Positions 9,413-19,583 of a stretch of 64,000 nucleotides of DNA are shown piece after piece; within the stretch, counting starts at the first letter, position 1; every line of letters starts with the position of its first letter. Position numbers and translations under genes: made by a program. Under the pieces are notes generated by a model. It searched no databases. It saw nothing but the letters and a program-made list of their open reading frames with translations, and was not told the origin of the DNA. Source of the DNA: Frigoribacterium sp. Leaf8 (GTDB lineage: Bacteria; Actinomycetota; Actinomycetes; Actinomycetales; Microbacteriaceae). Location: NCBI RefSeq assembly GCF_001421165.1, contig NZ_LMKB01000001.1:291170-355169 (forward strand), in the 5' to 3' direction.

Positions 9413-9771
9413 CAGAGGTTCTCACCAGACTTCTTGGCGTAACGGACGCGAACGGTCTTGGACACGCCGTCCTTGGTGACCGTCTCTTCGCGGAAGCCGA
9501 CGCGGGTGGGCTTCTTGGTCTTGGGGTCGACGACGGCGACGTTCGACACGTGGATCGGAGCCTCGTGCGTCTCGATGCCACCGGTCTTGGAACCACGCTG
9601 GGTCTGGCCGACGCGCACGTGCTTGGTCACGAAGTTGACGCCTTCGACGACCACGCGGTTGCGCTCGACGAGCACCTCGAGGACCTTGCCCTGCTTGCCG
9701 CGGTCTCCGCCGCGGGCCTGCGAGGCACCGGTGATGACCTGCACGAGGTCACCCTTCTTGATGTTTGCCAT
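9412..9771 (-). CDS. rplX: 50S ribosomal protein L24
   Basis: Assembly-initiator protein L24, 119 residues. The N-terminal KOW motif ([20 protein letters not shown]... [12 protein letters not shown]) and the [11 protein letters not shown]-like segment fit the family. It lies 3 nt after rplN and overlaps rplE by the ATGA arrangement. Confidence 0.95.
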   Translation of the reverse strand: MANIKKGDLVQVITGASQARGGDRGKQGKVLEVLVERNRVVVEGVNFVTKHVRVGQTQRGSKTGGIETHEAPIHVSNVAVVDPKTKKPTRVGFREETVTKDGVSKTVRVRYAKKSGENL

Positions 9772-9774
9772 GAC

Positions 9775-10143
9775 TTAGATAACCTCCGGCGCCAGCGAGA
9801 TGATCTTCATGAACTTCTTGTCACGGAGTTCGCGACCGACCGGTCCGAAGATGCGGGTTCCGCGGGGGTCTCCGTCGGCCTTCAGGATCACTGCGGCGTT
9901 CTCGTCGAACTTGATGTAAGAGCCGTCCGGACGACGGACCTCTTTCTTGGTGCGAACGATGACGGCCTTGACGACGTCACCCTTCTTCACGTTGCCACCG
10001 GGGATGGCGTCCTTCACCGTGGCGACGATGACGTCACCCAGGCCGGCGTAACGACGGCCGGAGCCACCGAGCACGCGGATGGTGAGGATCTCTTTTGCCC
10101 CGGTGTTGTCGGCGATCTTGAGGCGGGATTCTTGCTGAATCAC
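9775..10143 (-). CDS. rplN: 50S ribosomal protein L14
   Basis: L14 is a universally conserved 50S protein at the subunit interface. The 122-residue frame begins with GTG at 10141-10143 ([20 protein letters not shown]), giving the normal length. [20 protein letters not shown] is the family signature. The gap to rpsQ is 34 nt. Confidence 0.96.
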   Translation of the reverse strand: MIQQESRLKIADNTGAKEILTIRVLGGSGRRYAGLGDVIVATVKDAIPGGNVKKGDVVKAVIVRTKKEVRRPDGSYIKFDENAAVILKADGDPRGTRIFGPVGRELRDKKFMKIISLAPEVI

Positions 10144-10177
10144 TTGTGTCTCCTTCTACGCAAGCAGGCCGCGAGGC

Positions 10178-10474
10178 CTACTTCGCCTTCTCGAGGATCT
10201 CGACCAGGCGCCAGCGCTTGGAGGCGCTGAGCGGACGGGTCTCGCTGATCACGACGAGGTCGCCGACGCCGGCCGAGTTGGCCTCGTCGTGGACCTTGAC
10301 CTTGGACGTGCGGCGGATGACCTTGCCGTACAGGGGGTGCTTCACGCGGTCCTCGACCTCGACGACGATGGTCTTCTCCATCTTGTCGCTGGTCACGTAG
10401 CCGCGACGCGTCTTGCGGTAGCCGCGGACCTCGACGGCAGCCGAGTCGACCTCGGTCTTGTTCTCGGTGGCCAT
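10178..10474 (-). CDS. rpsQ: 30S ribosomal protein S17
   Basis: S17 is an early 16S rRNA-binding OB-fold protein. 98 residues with an acidic 14-residue start followed by the conserved [20 protein letters not shown] and [17 protein letters not shown]. The ATG overlaps the rpmC stop. Confidence 0.95.
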   Translation of the reverse strand: MATENKTEVDSAAVEVRGYRKTRRGYVTSDKMEKTIVVEVEDRVKHPLYGKVIRRTSKVKVHDEANSAGVGDLVVISETRPLSASKRWRLVEILEKAK

Positions 10475-10797
10475 TACTTGCTCTCCTCGGCGGTCTCGTC
10501 AGCCGTCTCGGCCGGCTTGTCAGCCTTCTTGGTCGACTTCTTGGCGGCCTTGGGGGCCGCCTCGACCGGGGCGGGGGTGGCACGGATGCCGAGCTCGCGC
10601 TCACGCAGGACCGTGTAGATGCGAGCGATGTCGCGTTTCACGGCACGCAGGCGGCCGTGGCTCTCGAGCTGGCCGGTGGCCGACTGGAAGCGGAGGTTGA
10701 AGAGTTCTTCCTTCGCCTTCTTCAGCTCATCGACGAGACGCTCGTCTTCGAATGTGTCGAGCTCGACAGGACGGAGCTCCTTGGAACCGATCGCCAT
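10474..10797 (-). CDS. rpmC: 50S ribosomal protein L29 with Ala/Lys-rich C-terminal tail
   Basis: L29 lines the peptide exit tunnel rim where trigger factor and SRP dock. The ATG at 10795-10797 overlaps the rplP stop (TAATG). The conserved two-helix core ends at about residue 72 ([11 protein letters not shown]); about 35 residues of Ala, Lys, Thr and Glu follow ([20 protein letters not shown]), making 107 residues instead of the usual 65-80. Similar charged tails occur on L15 and S5 here. Confidence 0.94.
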   Translation of the reverse strand: MAIGSKELRPVELDTFEDERLVDELKKAKEELFNLRFQSATGQLESHGRLRAVKRDIARIYTVLRERELGIRATPAPVEAAPKAAKKSTKKADKPAETADETAEESK

Positions 10798-11216
10798 TAT
10801 GCGTCGCCCTCCTCGCGCTTGATGATGCGTGCCTTGAGGGGCAGCTTGTGGATTGCGCGAGTGAGTGCCTCTTTGGCGATCTCCTCGCTCACGCCGCTGA
10901 GCTCGAAGAGCACGCGACCCGGCTTGACGTTCGCGACCCACCACTCGGGCGAGCCCTTACCGGAACCCATGCGGGTCTCGGCGGGCTTCTTCGTGAGGGG
11001 ACGGTCGGGGTAGATGTTGATCCACACCTTTCCGCCACGCTTGATGTGACGCGTCATGGCGATACGAGCGGACTCGATCTGACGGTTGGTCACGTAAGCG
11101 GGCGTGAGGGCCTGGATGCCGTACTCACCGAAGCTGACCTTGGTGCCACCAGTGGCCTGGCCGCTACGGCCGGGGTGGTGCTGCTTGCGGTGCTTGACAC
11201 GACGGGGGATAAGCAT
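10797..11216 (-). CDS. rplP: 50S ribosomal protein L16
   Basis: L16 organises the A-site region of the 50S. 139 residues beginning [19 protein letters not shown], with [20 protein letters not shown] and the [19 protein letters not shown] signature. The gene lies 2 nt after rpsC and is coupled to rpmC. Confidence 0.96.
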   Translation of the reverse strand: MLIPRRVKHRKQHHPGRSGQATGGTKVSFGEYGIQALTPAYVTNRQIESARIAMTRHIKRGGKVWINIYPDRPLTKKPAETRMGSGKGSPEWWVANVKPGRVLFELSGVSEEIAKEALTRAIHKLPLKARIIKREEGDA

Positions 11217-11218
11217 GG

Positions 11219-11998
11219 TTACGCCTCAGCTCCTGTGGTGGCGGGTGCCTTCTGCTCGCGGGGAGCGCGGTCGCCCCCGCCGCGGCGGGCGCCGTCACGG
11301 TCGTTGCGGCGCTCGGGGCGAGACGACTTCTGGTTCGCCTGCTCGCGCGCGAGCTCCTTGTTGGTGATGTCGCCCTTGTAGATCCAGACCTTGACACCGA
11401 TGCGACCGAAGGTGGTCTTGGCCTCGTAGAAGCCGTAGTCGATGTTGGCGCGGAGCGTGTGCAGGGGCACGCGGCCCTCGCGGTAGAACTCCGAGCGGCT
11501 CATCTCGGCGCCGCCGAGACGGCCCGACACCTGGATGCGGACACCCTTGGCACCGGCACGCTGGGCGCCCTGGAGCCCCTTGCGCATCGCACGACGGAAC
11601 GCCACGCGAGCAGCGAGCTGCTCGGCGATGCCCTGGGCGACGAGCTGGGCCTCGGCCTCGGGGTTCTTCACCTCGAGGATGTTGAGCTGGATCTGCTTGC
11701 TCGTGAGCTTCTCGAGGTCGCCGCGGATGCGCTCGGCCTCGGCGCCACGACGACCGATCACGATGCCCGGACGGGCCGTGTGGATGTCGACGCGGACGCG
11801 GTCACGGGTGCGCTCGATCTCGATCTTCGCCACGCCGGCGCGGTCGAGCGAGGTCTTCAGCAGGGTGCGGATCTTGACGTCCTCGGCGACGTAGTCGCTG
11901 TAACGCTGTCCCGGCTTCGTGCTGTCGGTGAACCACCGCGACACGTGGTCGGTGGTGATGCCCAGACGGAAGCCGTACGGGTTGACTTTCTGGCCCAT
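11219..11998 (-). CDS. rpsC: 30S ribosomal protein S3
   Basis: S3 forms the mRNA entry tunnel and helicase site with S4 and S5. The 259-residue protein has the N-terminal [14 protein letters not shown], a KH domain with [11 protein letters not shown] (the GxxG loop) and the C-terminal S3 domain. The final 40 or so residues are Arg/Gly/Asp-rich and not conserved. Its ATG overlaps the rplV stop (TAATG). Confidence 0.96.
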   Translation of the reverse strand: MGQKVNPYGFRLGITTDHVSRWFTDSTKPGQRYSDYVAEDVKIRTLLKTSLDRAGVAKIEIERTRDRVRVDIHTARPGIVIGRRGAEAERIRGDLEKLTSKQIQLNILEVKNPEAEAQLVAQGIAEQLAARVAFRRAMRKGLQGAQRAGAKGVRIQVSGRLGGAEMSRSEFYREGRVPLHTLRANIDYGFYEAKTTFGRIGVKVWIYKGDITNKELAREQANQKSSRPERRNDRDGARRGGGDRAPREQKAPATTGAEA

Positions 11999-12390
11999 TA
12001 CTTGCTCGCCTTCTTCGTAGCGTCGGCAGCCTCGACCTCATCAGGCGTCGAGAGGACGATCGTGATGTGGCTGGTGCGCTTCAGGATCTTGAAGGCGCGG
12101 CCCTGTGCACGCGGCTGGAACCGCTTGAGGGTGGCGCCCTGGTCGACGAATGCACGACTGATGTACAGGTCCTGCTCGTCGAGGTAGCTGTTCGAGGCGT
12201 CCGCCTTCACCCGGGCGTTGGCCATGGCCGACGCGACGAGCTTGTAGACGGGCTCGCTGGCGCCCTGAGGTGCGAACTTCAGAATCGCCAGAGCCTCGGC
12301 GGCCTGCTTGCCGCGGATCAGGTTGACGACACGACGGGCCTTCATGGGGGTGACGCGGATGTGACGCACGCGTGCGATCGACTCCACCAT
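11998..12390 (-). CDS. rplV: 50S ribosomal protein L22
   Basis: L22 lines the peptide exit tunnel; its beta hairpin carries macrolide-resistance sites in other bacteria. 130 residues starting [20 protein letters not shown], with the hairpin region [20 protein letters not shown] and no obvious insertion or deletion. A short Glu/Ala/Lys tail ends it. Confidence 0.96.
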   Translation of the reverse strand: MVESIARVRHIRVTPMKARRVVNLIRGKQAAEALAILKFAPQGASEPVYKLVASAMANARVKADASNSYLDEQDLYISRAFVDQGATLKRFQPRAQGRAFKILKRTSHITIVLSTPDEVEAADATKKASK

Positions 12391-12415
12391 TTCTCTCCTC
12401 CTTCACGTCGCCGCG

Positions 12416-12697
12416 TTAGCGGCGACGACCCTTCTTGTCGTCCTTCACGTGACCACGGAAGGTGCGGGTGGGCGCGAACTCACCGAGCTTGTGGCCGATC
12501 ATGCTCTCGGTCACGAACACCGGGATGTGCTTGCGTCCGTCGTGCACGGCGATGGTGTGCCCAAGCATGTTGGGGACGATCATCGAACGGCGCGACCAGG
12601 TCTTGATGACGTTCTTGGTGCTGGCCTCGTTCTGCGAGACGACCTTGCGAAGCAGGTGGTCGTCAACGAAGGGGCCCTTCTTAAGACTGCGTGGCAT
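12416..12697 (-). CDS. rpsS: 30S ribosomal protein S19
   Basis: S19 is in the 30S head next to S13 and the decoding site. 93 residues beginning [19 protein letters not shown] and ending in a Lys/Arg tail; [20 protein letters not shown] is diagnostic. It lies 12 nt after rplB. Confidence 0.96.
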   Translation of the reverse strand: MPRSLKKGPFVDDHLLRKVVSQNEASTKNVIKTWSRRSMIVPNMLGHTIAVHDGRKHIPVFVTESMIGHKLGEFAPTRTFRGHVKDDKKGRRR

Positions 12698-12709
12698 CTT
12701 CTACAACTC

Positions 12710-13549
12710 CTACTTACGCTTCTTGCCAGCGTTACGACGACGGACGATGAGCTTGTCGCTCTCTTTGTTGGGGTGACGCGTGCGGCCCTCTTTCTGGCCC
12801 CACGGGCTGACCGGGTGGCGTCCACCGGAGGTCTTGCCCTCACCACCACCGTGCGGGTGGTCGACGGGGTTCATGGCGACACCACGCACGGTCGGGCGGA
12901 CGCCCTTCCAGCGCATGCGGCCGGCCTTGCCCCAGTTGATGTTCGACTGCTCGGCGTTGCCGACCTCGCCGATCGTGGCGCGGCAGCGGGCGTCGACGTT
13001 GCGGACCTCGCCCGACGGCAGACGGAGCTGCGCGTAGGGGCCGTCCTTGGCGACGAGACGCACCGAGGCACCGGCCGAGCGGGCCATCTTCGCGCCTCCA
13101 CCGGGCTTGAGCTCGATGGCGTGGATGACGGTACCGACCGGGATGTTCTTGAGCGGCAGGTTGTTTCCGGGCTTGATGTCGGCGCCGGCACCCGACTCGA
13201 CGACGTCGCCCTGCTTCAGCTTGTTCGGCGCGATGATGTACCGCTTGGTGCCGTCCACGAAGTGCAGGAGCGCGATGCGAGCCGTGCGGTTGGGGTCGTA
13301 CTCGATGTGAGCGACCTTGGCGTTGACGCCGTCCTTGTCGTTGCGACGGAAGTCGATGACGCGGTACTGGCGCTTGTGGCCACCACCGATGTGACGGGTC
13401 GTGATGCGGCCGGCGTTGTTACGGCCACCGGACTTCGAGAGCGGGCGCAGCAGCGACTTCTCGGGCGTCGAACGCGTGATCTCCGCGAAGTCGGCGACCG
13501 ACGAACCGCGGCGACCCGGGGTCGTGGGCTTGTAGTTACGAATTGCCAT
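12710..13549 (-). CDS. rplB: 50S ribosomal protein L2
   Basis: L2 is needed for subunit joining and peptidyl transfer. 279 residues, normal length, starting [20 protein letters not shown]. The conserved [15 protein letters not shown] loop, containing the His important for peptidyl-transferase activity, is intact. It follows rplW after 18 nt. Confidence 0.97.
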   Translation of the reverse strand: MAIRNYKPTTPGRRGSSVADFAEITRSTPEKSLLRPLSKSGGRNNAGRITTRHIGGGHKRQYRVIDFRRNDKDGVNAKVAHIEYDPNRTARIALLHFVDGTKRYIIAPNKLKQGDVVESGAGADIKPGNNLPLKNIPVGTVIHAIELKPGGGAKMARSAGASVRLVAKDGPYAQLRLPSGEVRNVDARCRATIGEVGNAEQSNINWGKAGRMRWKGVRPTVRGVAMNPVDHPHGGGEGKTSGGRHPVSPWGQKEGRTRHPNKESDKLIVRRRNAGKKRK

Positions 13550-13567
13550 GATTTATGCCTCTGCTCC

Positions 13568-13867
13568 CTAGCCGACAGCCGTGAAGATGTCGATGGAACC
13601 GGACTTCAGCGTGACGATGGCGCGCTTGGTGTCCTTGCGCTTGCCGGTGCCGAAGCGGGTGCGACGGGTCTTGCCCGTTCGGTTGAGCGTGTTGATGCTG
13701 TCGACCTTGACGTCGAAGATCTTCTCGATGGCGAGCTTGATCTCGGTCTTGTTCGAACGCGGGTCCACGAGGAAGGTGTACTTGCCCTGGTCGATCAGGG
13801 AGTAGCTCTTCTCGGAGACGACGGGCGCGATGATGACGTCGCGGGGGTCTTTTCCGTAGCCGCTCAT
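13568..13867 (-). CDS. rplW: 50S ribosomal protein L23
   Basis: L23 sits at the tunnel exit and docks trigger factor and SRP. 99 residues; [20 protein letters not shown] is the family start, and Lys/Arg-rich loop residues follow. Start ATG overlaps the rplD stop by the ATGA arrangement. Confidence 0.95.
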   Translation of the reverse strand: MSGYGKDPRDVIIAPVVSEKSYSLIDQGKYTFLVDPRSNKTEIKLAIEKIFDVKVDSINTLNRTGKTRRTRFGTGKRKDTKRAIVTLKSGSIDIFTAVG

Positions 13868-14526
13868 GCGGTGGCCTCCTTCTTGGTCTTCGAGGCGACG
13901 AAGCCGTCGAAGGCGCTCTTCGTGAAGACGATGTCGTCGCTGACGAGGACGTCGTAGGCATTCAGCTGGTCGAACGTGATCACGTGGACCGTGGGCACGT
14001 TGCGGACGCTCTTGAGGGTCAGCGTGTCGTCGCGGTCGGTGACGATCAGGACGTGCTTGCTCGAGGCGATCGACGCGAGCAGCTCGAGAGCGACCTTGGT
14101 CGAGATCGAGTCGGCGACGAAGCTCTCGACGACGTGGACGCGGGCGCCACGAGCGCGGTCGGACAAAGCACCGAGCAGGGCTGCGGCGATCATCTTCTTG
14201 GGGGTGCGCTGGGCGTAGTCGCGGGGCTGCGGACCGTGGACGATGCCACCGCCGGTCATCTGAGGAGCGCGGATCGAACCCTGACGGGCGCGGCCGGTGC
14301 CCTTCTGCTTGAACGGCTTGCGGCCGGCGCCGGAGACCTCGCCGCGACGCTTGGTCTTGTGCGTGCCCTGACGTGCGGCGGCCTGCTGGGCGACGACGAC
14401 CTGGTGGATGAGCGGGACGTTCGTGACGACGTCGAAGAGCTCGACGGGGAGCTCGACCGTGCTGGTCTTCTGGCCCTTGGCGTCGACGACGTCGACCGAA
14501 GCGGCCGATGCGGTAGTGGTGGCCAT
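13864..14526 (-). CDS. rplD: 50S ribosomal protein L4
   Basis: L4 lines the exit tunnel with L22; in gammaproteobacteria it represses the S10 operon through the leader. The 220-residue product has the conserved extended loop with [19 protein letters not shown]-like sequence (here [19 protein letters not shown]) and [17 protein letters not shown]. It lies 3 nt after rplC. Confidence 0.96.
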   Translation of the reverse strand: MATTTASAASVDVVDAKGQKTSTVELPVELFDVVTNVPLIHQVVVAQQAAARQGTHKTKRRGEVSGAGRKPFKQKGTGRARQGSIRAPQMTGGGIVHGPQPRDYAQRTPKKMIAAALLGALSDRARGARVHVVESFVADSISTKVALELLASIASSKHVLIVTDRDDTLTLKSVRNVPTVHVITFDQLNAYDVLVSDDIVFTKSAFDGFVASKTKKEATA

Positions 14527-14529
14527 GAG

Positions 14530-15186
14530 CTACTTCCCCTTCACGGCGGTGCGGACGAAAACGATGCGGCCACGAGCACCGGGGACGGCGCCCTTGACGA
14601 GCAGCAGACCCTTCTCGGCGTCGACGGCGTGCACCGTGAGGTTGAGGATGGTGACGCGCTCGCCACCCATGCGACCGGCCATGCGCATGCCCTTGAAGAC
14701 ACGGCTGGGGGTCGAGGAGGCACCGATCGAACCGGGCTTGCGGTGGTTGCGGTGCGCACCGTGCGAGGCGCTGACGCCCTTGAAGTTGTGACGCTTCATG
14801 ACACCGGCGAAGCCCTTGCCCTTGGACGTTCCGACGACGTCGACCTTCTGGCCGGCTTCGAAGGTGTCGACCGTGAGCTCCTGGCCGAGTGCGTACTCGG
14901 CGGCGTCGGCGGTGCGGACCTCGGTGAGGTGGCGACGGGGGGTGACGCCCGCGGCGTCGAAGTGACCCGTGGAGGGCTTGTTCGACTTGCGGGGGTCGAT
15001 CTGGCCGGCCGCGATCTGGACGGCGGTGTAGCCGTCCTTCTCGAGCGAGCGGACCTGGGTCACGACGTTCGGGGCGATCTCGACGACGGTGACGGGGACG
15101 AGCTTGTTGTTCTCGTCCCAGACCTGGGTCATGCCGAGCTTCTTGCCGAGCAGGCCCTTGACGTTCTTGGTGGTGCTGATGGTCAT
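14530..15186 (-). CDS. rplC: 50S ribosomal protein L3
   Basis: L3 reaches the peptidyl-transferase centre and is among the first assembly proteins. 218 residues; [20 protein letters not shown] at the start and [20 protein letters not shown] in the extension loop are diagnostic. The gap to rpsJ is 11 nt. Confidence 0.96.
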   Translation of the reverse strand: MTISTTKNVKGLLGKKLGMTQVWDENNKLVPVTVVEIAPNVVTQVRSLEKDGYTAVQIAAGQIDPRKSNKPSTGHFDAAGVTPRRHLTEVRTADAAEYALGQELTVDTFEAGQKVDVVGTSKGKGFAGVMKRHNFKGVSASHGAHRNHRKPGSIGASSTPSRVFKGMRMAGRMGGERVTILNLTVHAVDAEKGLLLVKGAVPGARGRIVFVRTAVKGK

Positions 15187-15197
15187 GGTCGCCCCCC

Positions 15198-15506
15198 CTA
15201 CAGCTTGATCTCGATGTTGACGTCGGCAGGCAGGTCGAGACGCATGAGCGAGTCGACGGCCTTCGGCGTCGGGTCGACGATGTCGATGAGGCGCTTGTGC
15301 GTGCGCTTCTCGAAGTGCTCGCGCGAGTCCTTGTACTTGTGGGGCGAACGGATCACGACGACCACGTTCTTCTCGGTCGGGAGCGGCACGGGGCCGACGA
15401 CCGTAGCGCCCGCGCGGGTGACCGTGTCGACGATCTTGCGCGCGGAAGTGTCGATGACCTCGTGGTCGTACGACTTAAGTCGGATGCGGATCTTCTGTCC
15501 CGCCAT
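15198..15506 (-). CDS. rpsJ: 30S ribosomal protein S10
   Basis: S10 is a head protein of the 30S subunit and, as NusE, a partner of NusB in antitermination. The ATG at 15504-15506 gives 102 residues beginning [19 protein letters not shown]; extra upstream residues in the same frame are not conserved. It is the first gene of the S10 operon and follows a leader of roughly 340 nt rich in hairpins. Confidence 0.97.
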   Translation of the reverse strand: MAGQKIRIRLKSYDHEVIDTSARKIVDTVTRAGATVVGPVPLPTEKNVVVVIRSPHKYKDSREHFEKRTHKRLIDIVDPTPKAVDSLMRLDLPADVNIEIKL

Positions 15507-15849
15507 GTGTGACTCTCTCTCGTTCGGACGTCGCGCACCTCGGGGGCCGCCTGACGCTGTTCGCTGGGCGAACATCTGTTGGCACTACGTGTCTCTCGCG
15601 TACCGCTGTTCTTGTGTCAATCCATCTGCCGAAACCGGCCGGTGCCCGCGAGGAAGGACCCGGGGAGGGCCATCTTCGCCACCGCCACCCGCACCCGGGG
15701 CTTCGCCCCGGCACACCGCGACCAATGGTCACGGCGGTGGTTTCGTTGTGAGATGCGTCCTGCTACCCGCGGCCCAGACGCCTTGCGTCTGTGCACTGCC
15801 TGGCAGTGATCCGACACCCGGCGCAGAGGCCAGGCTCGAAATGTTGAAC
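15507..15849 (-). promoter_or_regulatory. Structured 5' leader of the S10 operon
   Basis: No gene in this interval. Read as minus-strand RNA it contains three perfect hairpins: CACTGCC/GGCAGTG (15794-15808, 1-nt loop), CAGACGC/GCGTCTG (15775-15791, 3-nt loop) and CCGGGGC/GCCCCGG (15695-15711, loop GAA on the RNA strand). S10 operons in other bacteria are controlled through their leaders; whether L4 or another protein acts here is unknown. Confidence 0.55.
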
Positions 15850-15855
15850 TAGACG

Positions 15856-15884
15856 ATTTTGCCACACGCCTGCATTTGCTGCAA
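15856..15884 (-). promoter_or_regulatory. Sigma-70-type promoter of the S10 operon
   Basis: On the minus strand: -35 TTGCAG (15879-15884), 17-nt spacer, -10 CAAAAT (15856-15861). It lies in the gap between the DarT-like gene and rpsJ, about 350 nt upstream of rpsJ. Motif-based call; the -10 deviates at its first base. Confidence 0.5.
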
Positions 15885-15903
15885 CCCGGGCGTGTCGCGG
15901 ATG

Positions 15904-16743
15904 TCAGACGGCTTCGACGACCGGTGCGGGCCGGAACCACGGCGGGTAGACGGCGACGCGCGGCGCCTCGGCTCCCAGCTCGGCGAGCGTCTCCTTCACG
16001 GCGTCGCGGACCTTGTCGTTCGGGACGCCGACGAGCGTCACCGAGGAGAAGGGCACGGAACCGGGCACGAGCACTTCTGGAGCGAGCAGGTCGGGGTCCT
16101 TGAGGCTGAACCGGCGGACCATCGACGATGCGTCGTCGAGCCCTGCGGCCGCACGCACGCCCTCGACGGCCGCGTCCCCCTCGGTCACGACGAAGTCGTC
16201 GCCGAGCGAGGCGACGGGAACCACGAGCATGACGAAGTCGATGGCACGGGCCTCACGTGCCGCATCCGACCACTCGTAGCCCTCGGCTCCGGTACGGACG
16301 GCGTCCCAGGCGGTCGCATGAGGCGACAACGAGAACGGCACGTGCGCGGCGACGGGCTGACCCGACGCGGTCGTGACGGAGGCGCGGAGGGCCCGCGTCG
16401 CCTCGGAGCTGACGTCGAGCACGGGAGTCGCGCCGGCCTGCAGCGCGCCGGCCTCGAGGATGCCGGGCAGGTTGGACACGTGCGTCCAGTGGTAGGCACG
16501 CTGGGTCGAGAACTCGGGGACGGGGGTGGCGGCCGCCTGCGCGGCCACGGCGACAGCGGCCGAGTCACGGGCGAGTGCGGGCGTGCTGCGCAGCGACTCG
16601 GGCTTGCGGTTGGAGGGGCGGCGGCGGGTGGTGACCGACCGTGCGGCGGTCGAGGGCATGCCGTCGGCGACGCCCTCGCGCTTGCGGGGAGCGCAGATGT
16701 CGCACAACTCTCGCTCGAATCCGTGGATGCACTCGTCAGTCAC
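15904..16743 (-). CDS. DarT-like ssDNA thymidine ADP-ribosyltransferase (solitary)
   Basis: DarT toxins transfer ADP-ribose from NAD+ to thymidine in single-stranded DNA. The 279-residue product has the family pattern: an NAD-site segment YHWTHVSNLPGILEAGAL at about 84-101, HVPFSLSPHATAW at 134-146 (compare the VPFYFSPRSPM motif of DarT) and PEVLVPGSVPFSSV around 222-235, whose Glu223 matches the catalytic Glu position. An N-terminal knuckle, Cys5-x8-Cys14-x2-Cys17 with His7, precedes a 60-residue Arg/Ala-rich linker. No macro-domain DarG antitoxin lies next to it: neighbours are rpsJ and a topoisomerase. Such solitary actinobacterial homologues may be tamed or have another role. Family is recognised; substrate is inferred. 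Confidence 0.72.
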   Translation of the reverse strand: MTDECIHGFERELCDICAPRKREGVADGMPSTAARSVTTRRRPSNRKPESLRSTPALARDSAAVAVAAQAAATPVPEFSTQRAYHWTHVSNLPGILEAGALQAGATPVLDVSSEATRALRASVTTASGQPVAAHVPFSLSPHATAWDAVRTGAEGYEWSDAAREARAIDFVMLVVPVASLGDDFVVTEGDAAVEGVRAAAGLDDASSMVRRFSLKDPDLLAPEVLVPGSVPFSSVTLVGVPNDKVRDAVKETLAELGAEAPRVAVYPPWFRPAPVVEAV

Positions 16744-16846
16744 TGCAGTTGTTCCTCTCGGGCGACCCGAACGGGACGCGACCCTCTAGGTTACGTCACG
16801 ACGCGCACCGTTCGCAGACCGCGGACCACCTCGGGTGTGCGACGGC

Positions 16847-17839
16847 TCAGCGGAACAGCAATGCCCGGACCTCGGATTCGGCCGCGTGCAGGCGGGCCGG
16901 ATCGATGGTCTCCCCGTGCCGGTACGCATCGACCAGTCGGGGATCGACGTACGACGACTTCGCGATGGCCGGGGTGTTGCCGAGCACGGCGGCGGCGTCC
17001 CGCATCGCCTGGGCGAGGGACTTCGACTGCCGGGAGGCCGCCGCCTGCGGCCCGGAGCGGGCCAGGCTGACGGCGGCGGCGACGGTGCCGTGCAGGGTGC
17101 GGAAGTCCTTGGCGGTGAACTCGTCGCCGGCCCTCTCCTTGACGTAGTCGTTGATCTCGGTCGCTCGTAGCGGGTGCCAGGCCGCGCGCGCCTCCCCCGC
17201 TCCCCCGCCGTCGGCCTTCCAGGCGAGCAACCGGGCCCGCCCGCCCCGCCGCTTGAGGCTGCGGACGACGGCCGCGAGGTCGGCGTCGTGGATCTCGGAG
17301 TCCCAGTCCTGACCGCTCTTGCCGGGGAACGCCAGCGAGACCGTGTCGCCGGAGACGGTCGCGTGCGCGCAAAGCAGGGTCGACAAGCCGTGGCTGCCGT
17401 GCTCCTGGGCGTAGCGCTCGGAGCCCACCCGGAGGGAGCCCGTGTCGAGCATGCGGAAGGCGGCGGCCAGGACCCGCTCACGGCCGGCCCCCTGGACGCG
17501 CAGGTCGTGCGTCACGAATCGGCGGGCGGTCGGCAGCGACTCCGCGAGGGCGAGTGCCCGGTCGAACTTGATGCGGTCCTTCTGCTCACGCCACGTCGGG
17601 TGGTAGATGTACTGACGCCGACCTGCAGCGTCCACTCCCGTGGCCTGGATGTGGCCGTTCTCGTAAGGGGAGATCCAGACGTCGGTCCAAGCCGGTGGGA
17701 TGGCGAGGTGCTCGATGCGGGCCCGCAGCTCGGCGTCGGCGACGGCGGTCCCGTCGGCCGTCCGGTACGAGAACCCTCGTCCTGCCCGGACCCGCGTCAG
17801 CCCGGGTCGGCTCGAATCGGTCCTCCGGAGGCGCGGCAT
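16847..17839 (-). CDS. DNA topoisomerase IB (poxvirus-like)
   Basis: Relaxes supercoils through a transient 3'-phosphotyrosine link. The 330-residue frame from ATG 17837-17839 shows the catalytic set: Arg137 (LRVGSERYA), Lys173 in FPGKSGQDW, Arg247 and His250 in KDFRTLHGT, and Tyr297 in IAKSSYVDP. The usual Trp in FRTWHGT is Leu here. GTG at 17854 is a possible alternative start; neither has a clear ribosome site. Short bacterial enzymes of this size match the poxvirus type. It lies downstream of a small MT0933-like gene but beyond a terminator hairpin. Confidence 0.88.
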   Translation of the reverse strand: MPRLRRTDSSRPGLTRVRAGRGFSYRTADGTAVADAELRARIEHLAIPPAWTDVWISPYENGHIQATGVDAAGRRQYIYHPTWREQKDRIKFDRALALAESLPTARRFVTHDLRVQGAGRERVLAAAFRMLDTGSLRVGSERYAQEHGSHGLSTLLCAHATVSGDTVSLAFPGKSGQDWDSEIHDADLAAVVRSLKRRGGRARLLAWKADGGGAGEARAAWHPLRATEINDYVKERAGDEFTAKDFRTLHGTVAAAVSLARSGPQAAASRQSKSLAQAMRDAAAVLGNTPAIAKSSYVDPRLVDAYRHGETIDPARLHAAESEVRALLFR

Positions 17840-17891
17840 CGGTCGAGTGAACACCGCGCGTCGTCGAGGGGCCTGGGCGGGGTACAGCGAA

Positions 17892-17913
17892 GCCCCCGCT
17901 CGACGGCGGGGGC
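17892..17913 (-). terminator. Terminator after the MT0933-like gene
   Basis: GCCCCCG (17892-17898) and CGGGGGC (17907-17913) form a perfect stem with an 8-nt loop, 13 nt past the stop of the small gene. Confidence 0.6.
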
Positions 17914-17925
17914 ATCGCTCACGCC

Positions 17926-18138
17926 CTACTGGTTGCCCAGCTTCTTGTCGGCCTGCTCCTTGGCCTGCTGGATCTTGTCGGCGTGCTTGCCGCCGGTGGC
18001 CTTGTCGGCCGCGGAGGCGACCGCGTCGAGGATGTTGTCGCTGACGCCCTCGGCCTTCTCGCTCTTGAGCGCCTCCTGGACCTTTCCGTCCTTGAGGAAG
18101 GCCTGGGCCTTCTTGGTGATGTCGTCGAAACCTGCCAT
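17926..18138 (-). CDS. MT0933-like small protein (putative antitoxin family)
   Basis: 70 residues, charged and predicted mostly helical: MAGFDDITKKAQAFLKDGKV, then acidic-basic heptads and a C-terminus KIQQAKEQADKKLGNQ. Composition and the DKATGGKHADKI segment resemble the actinobacterial MT0933/Rv0909 family. That family is annotated as antitoxin, yet no toxin gene is adjacent here; many family members are solitary and may be stress proteins. ATG at 18136-18138 is the only sensible start. Confidence 0.6.
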   Translation of the reverse strand: MAGFDDITKKAQAFLKDGKVQEALKSEKAEGVSDNILDAVASAADKATGGKHADKIQQAKEQADKKLGNQ

Positions 18139-18200
18139 GACGTCCTCCCGTCGGCGCCGGTCCGTCCGACGTCTCCCCCATCGTGCCCTGCCGACGCGAA

Positions 18201-18230
18201 AGAGGCCAGGCCCCGAAGGGCCTGACCTCT
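18201..18230 (-). terminator. Strong terminator of the str operon (after tuf)
   Basis: AGAGGCCAGGCCC (18201-18213) pairs with GGGCCTGACCTCT (18218-18230) with one wobble pair; on the RNA strand the loop is UUCG closed by C-G, an extra-stable tetraloop. It begins 33 nt past the tuf stop. Confidence 0.8.
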
Positions 18231-18263
18231 CTCGTCAGATCAGCAGTTCTGCGTGAACAGGAC

Positions 18264-19454
<1,191 letters not shown>

Positions 19455-19494
19455 TGTGGGTCCTCCTCAGGACTCGGTTGCAGTGCGGCCCGGG

Positions 19495-19515
19495 GGCCGG
19501 GTCGATGACCCGGCC
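19495..19515 (-). terminator. Hairpin between fusA and tuf
   Basis: GGCCGGGTC (19495-19503) and GACCCGGCC (19507-19515) form a perfect 9-bp stem with a 3-nt loop in the 129-nt fusA-tuf spacer. A second short palindrome, GGTCGTC/GACGACC, is at 19556-19570. They may set the high tuf to fusA ratio by processing or attenuation (inference). Confidence 0.45.
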
Positions 19516-19583
19516 TACCGGTCGCCCTGCGGATTGGTGTGTGTACATGTTACGCGGTCGTCGGACGACCACGCGGTTCAGGA

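Noticed and set aside
15615-15620. TTGACA box (minus strand) in the S10 leader as a second promoter
   Set aside because: No acceptable -10 hexamer at 15-19 nt; the box at 15856-15884 is a better candidate.
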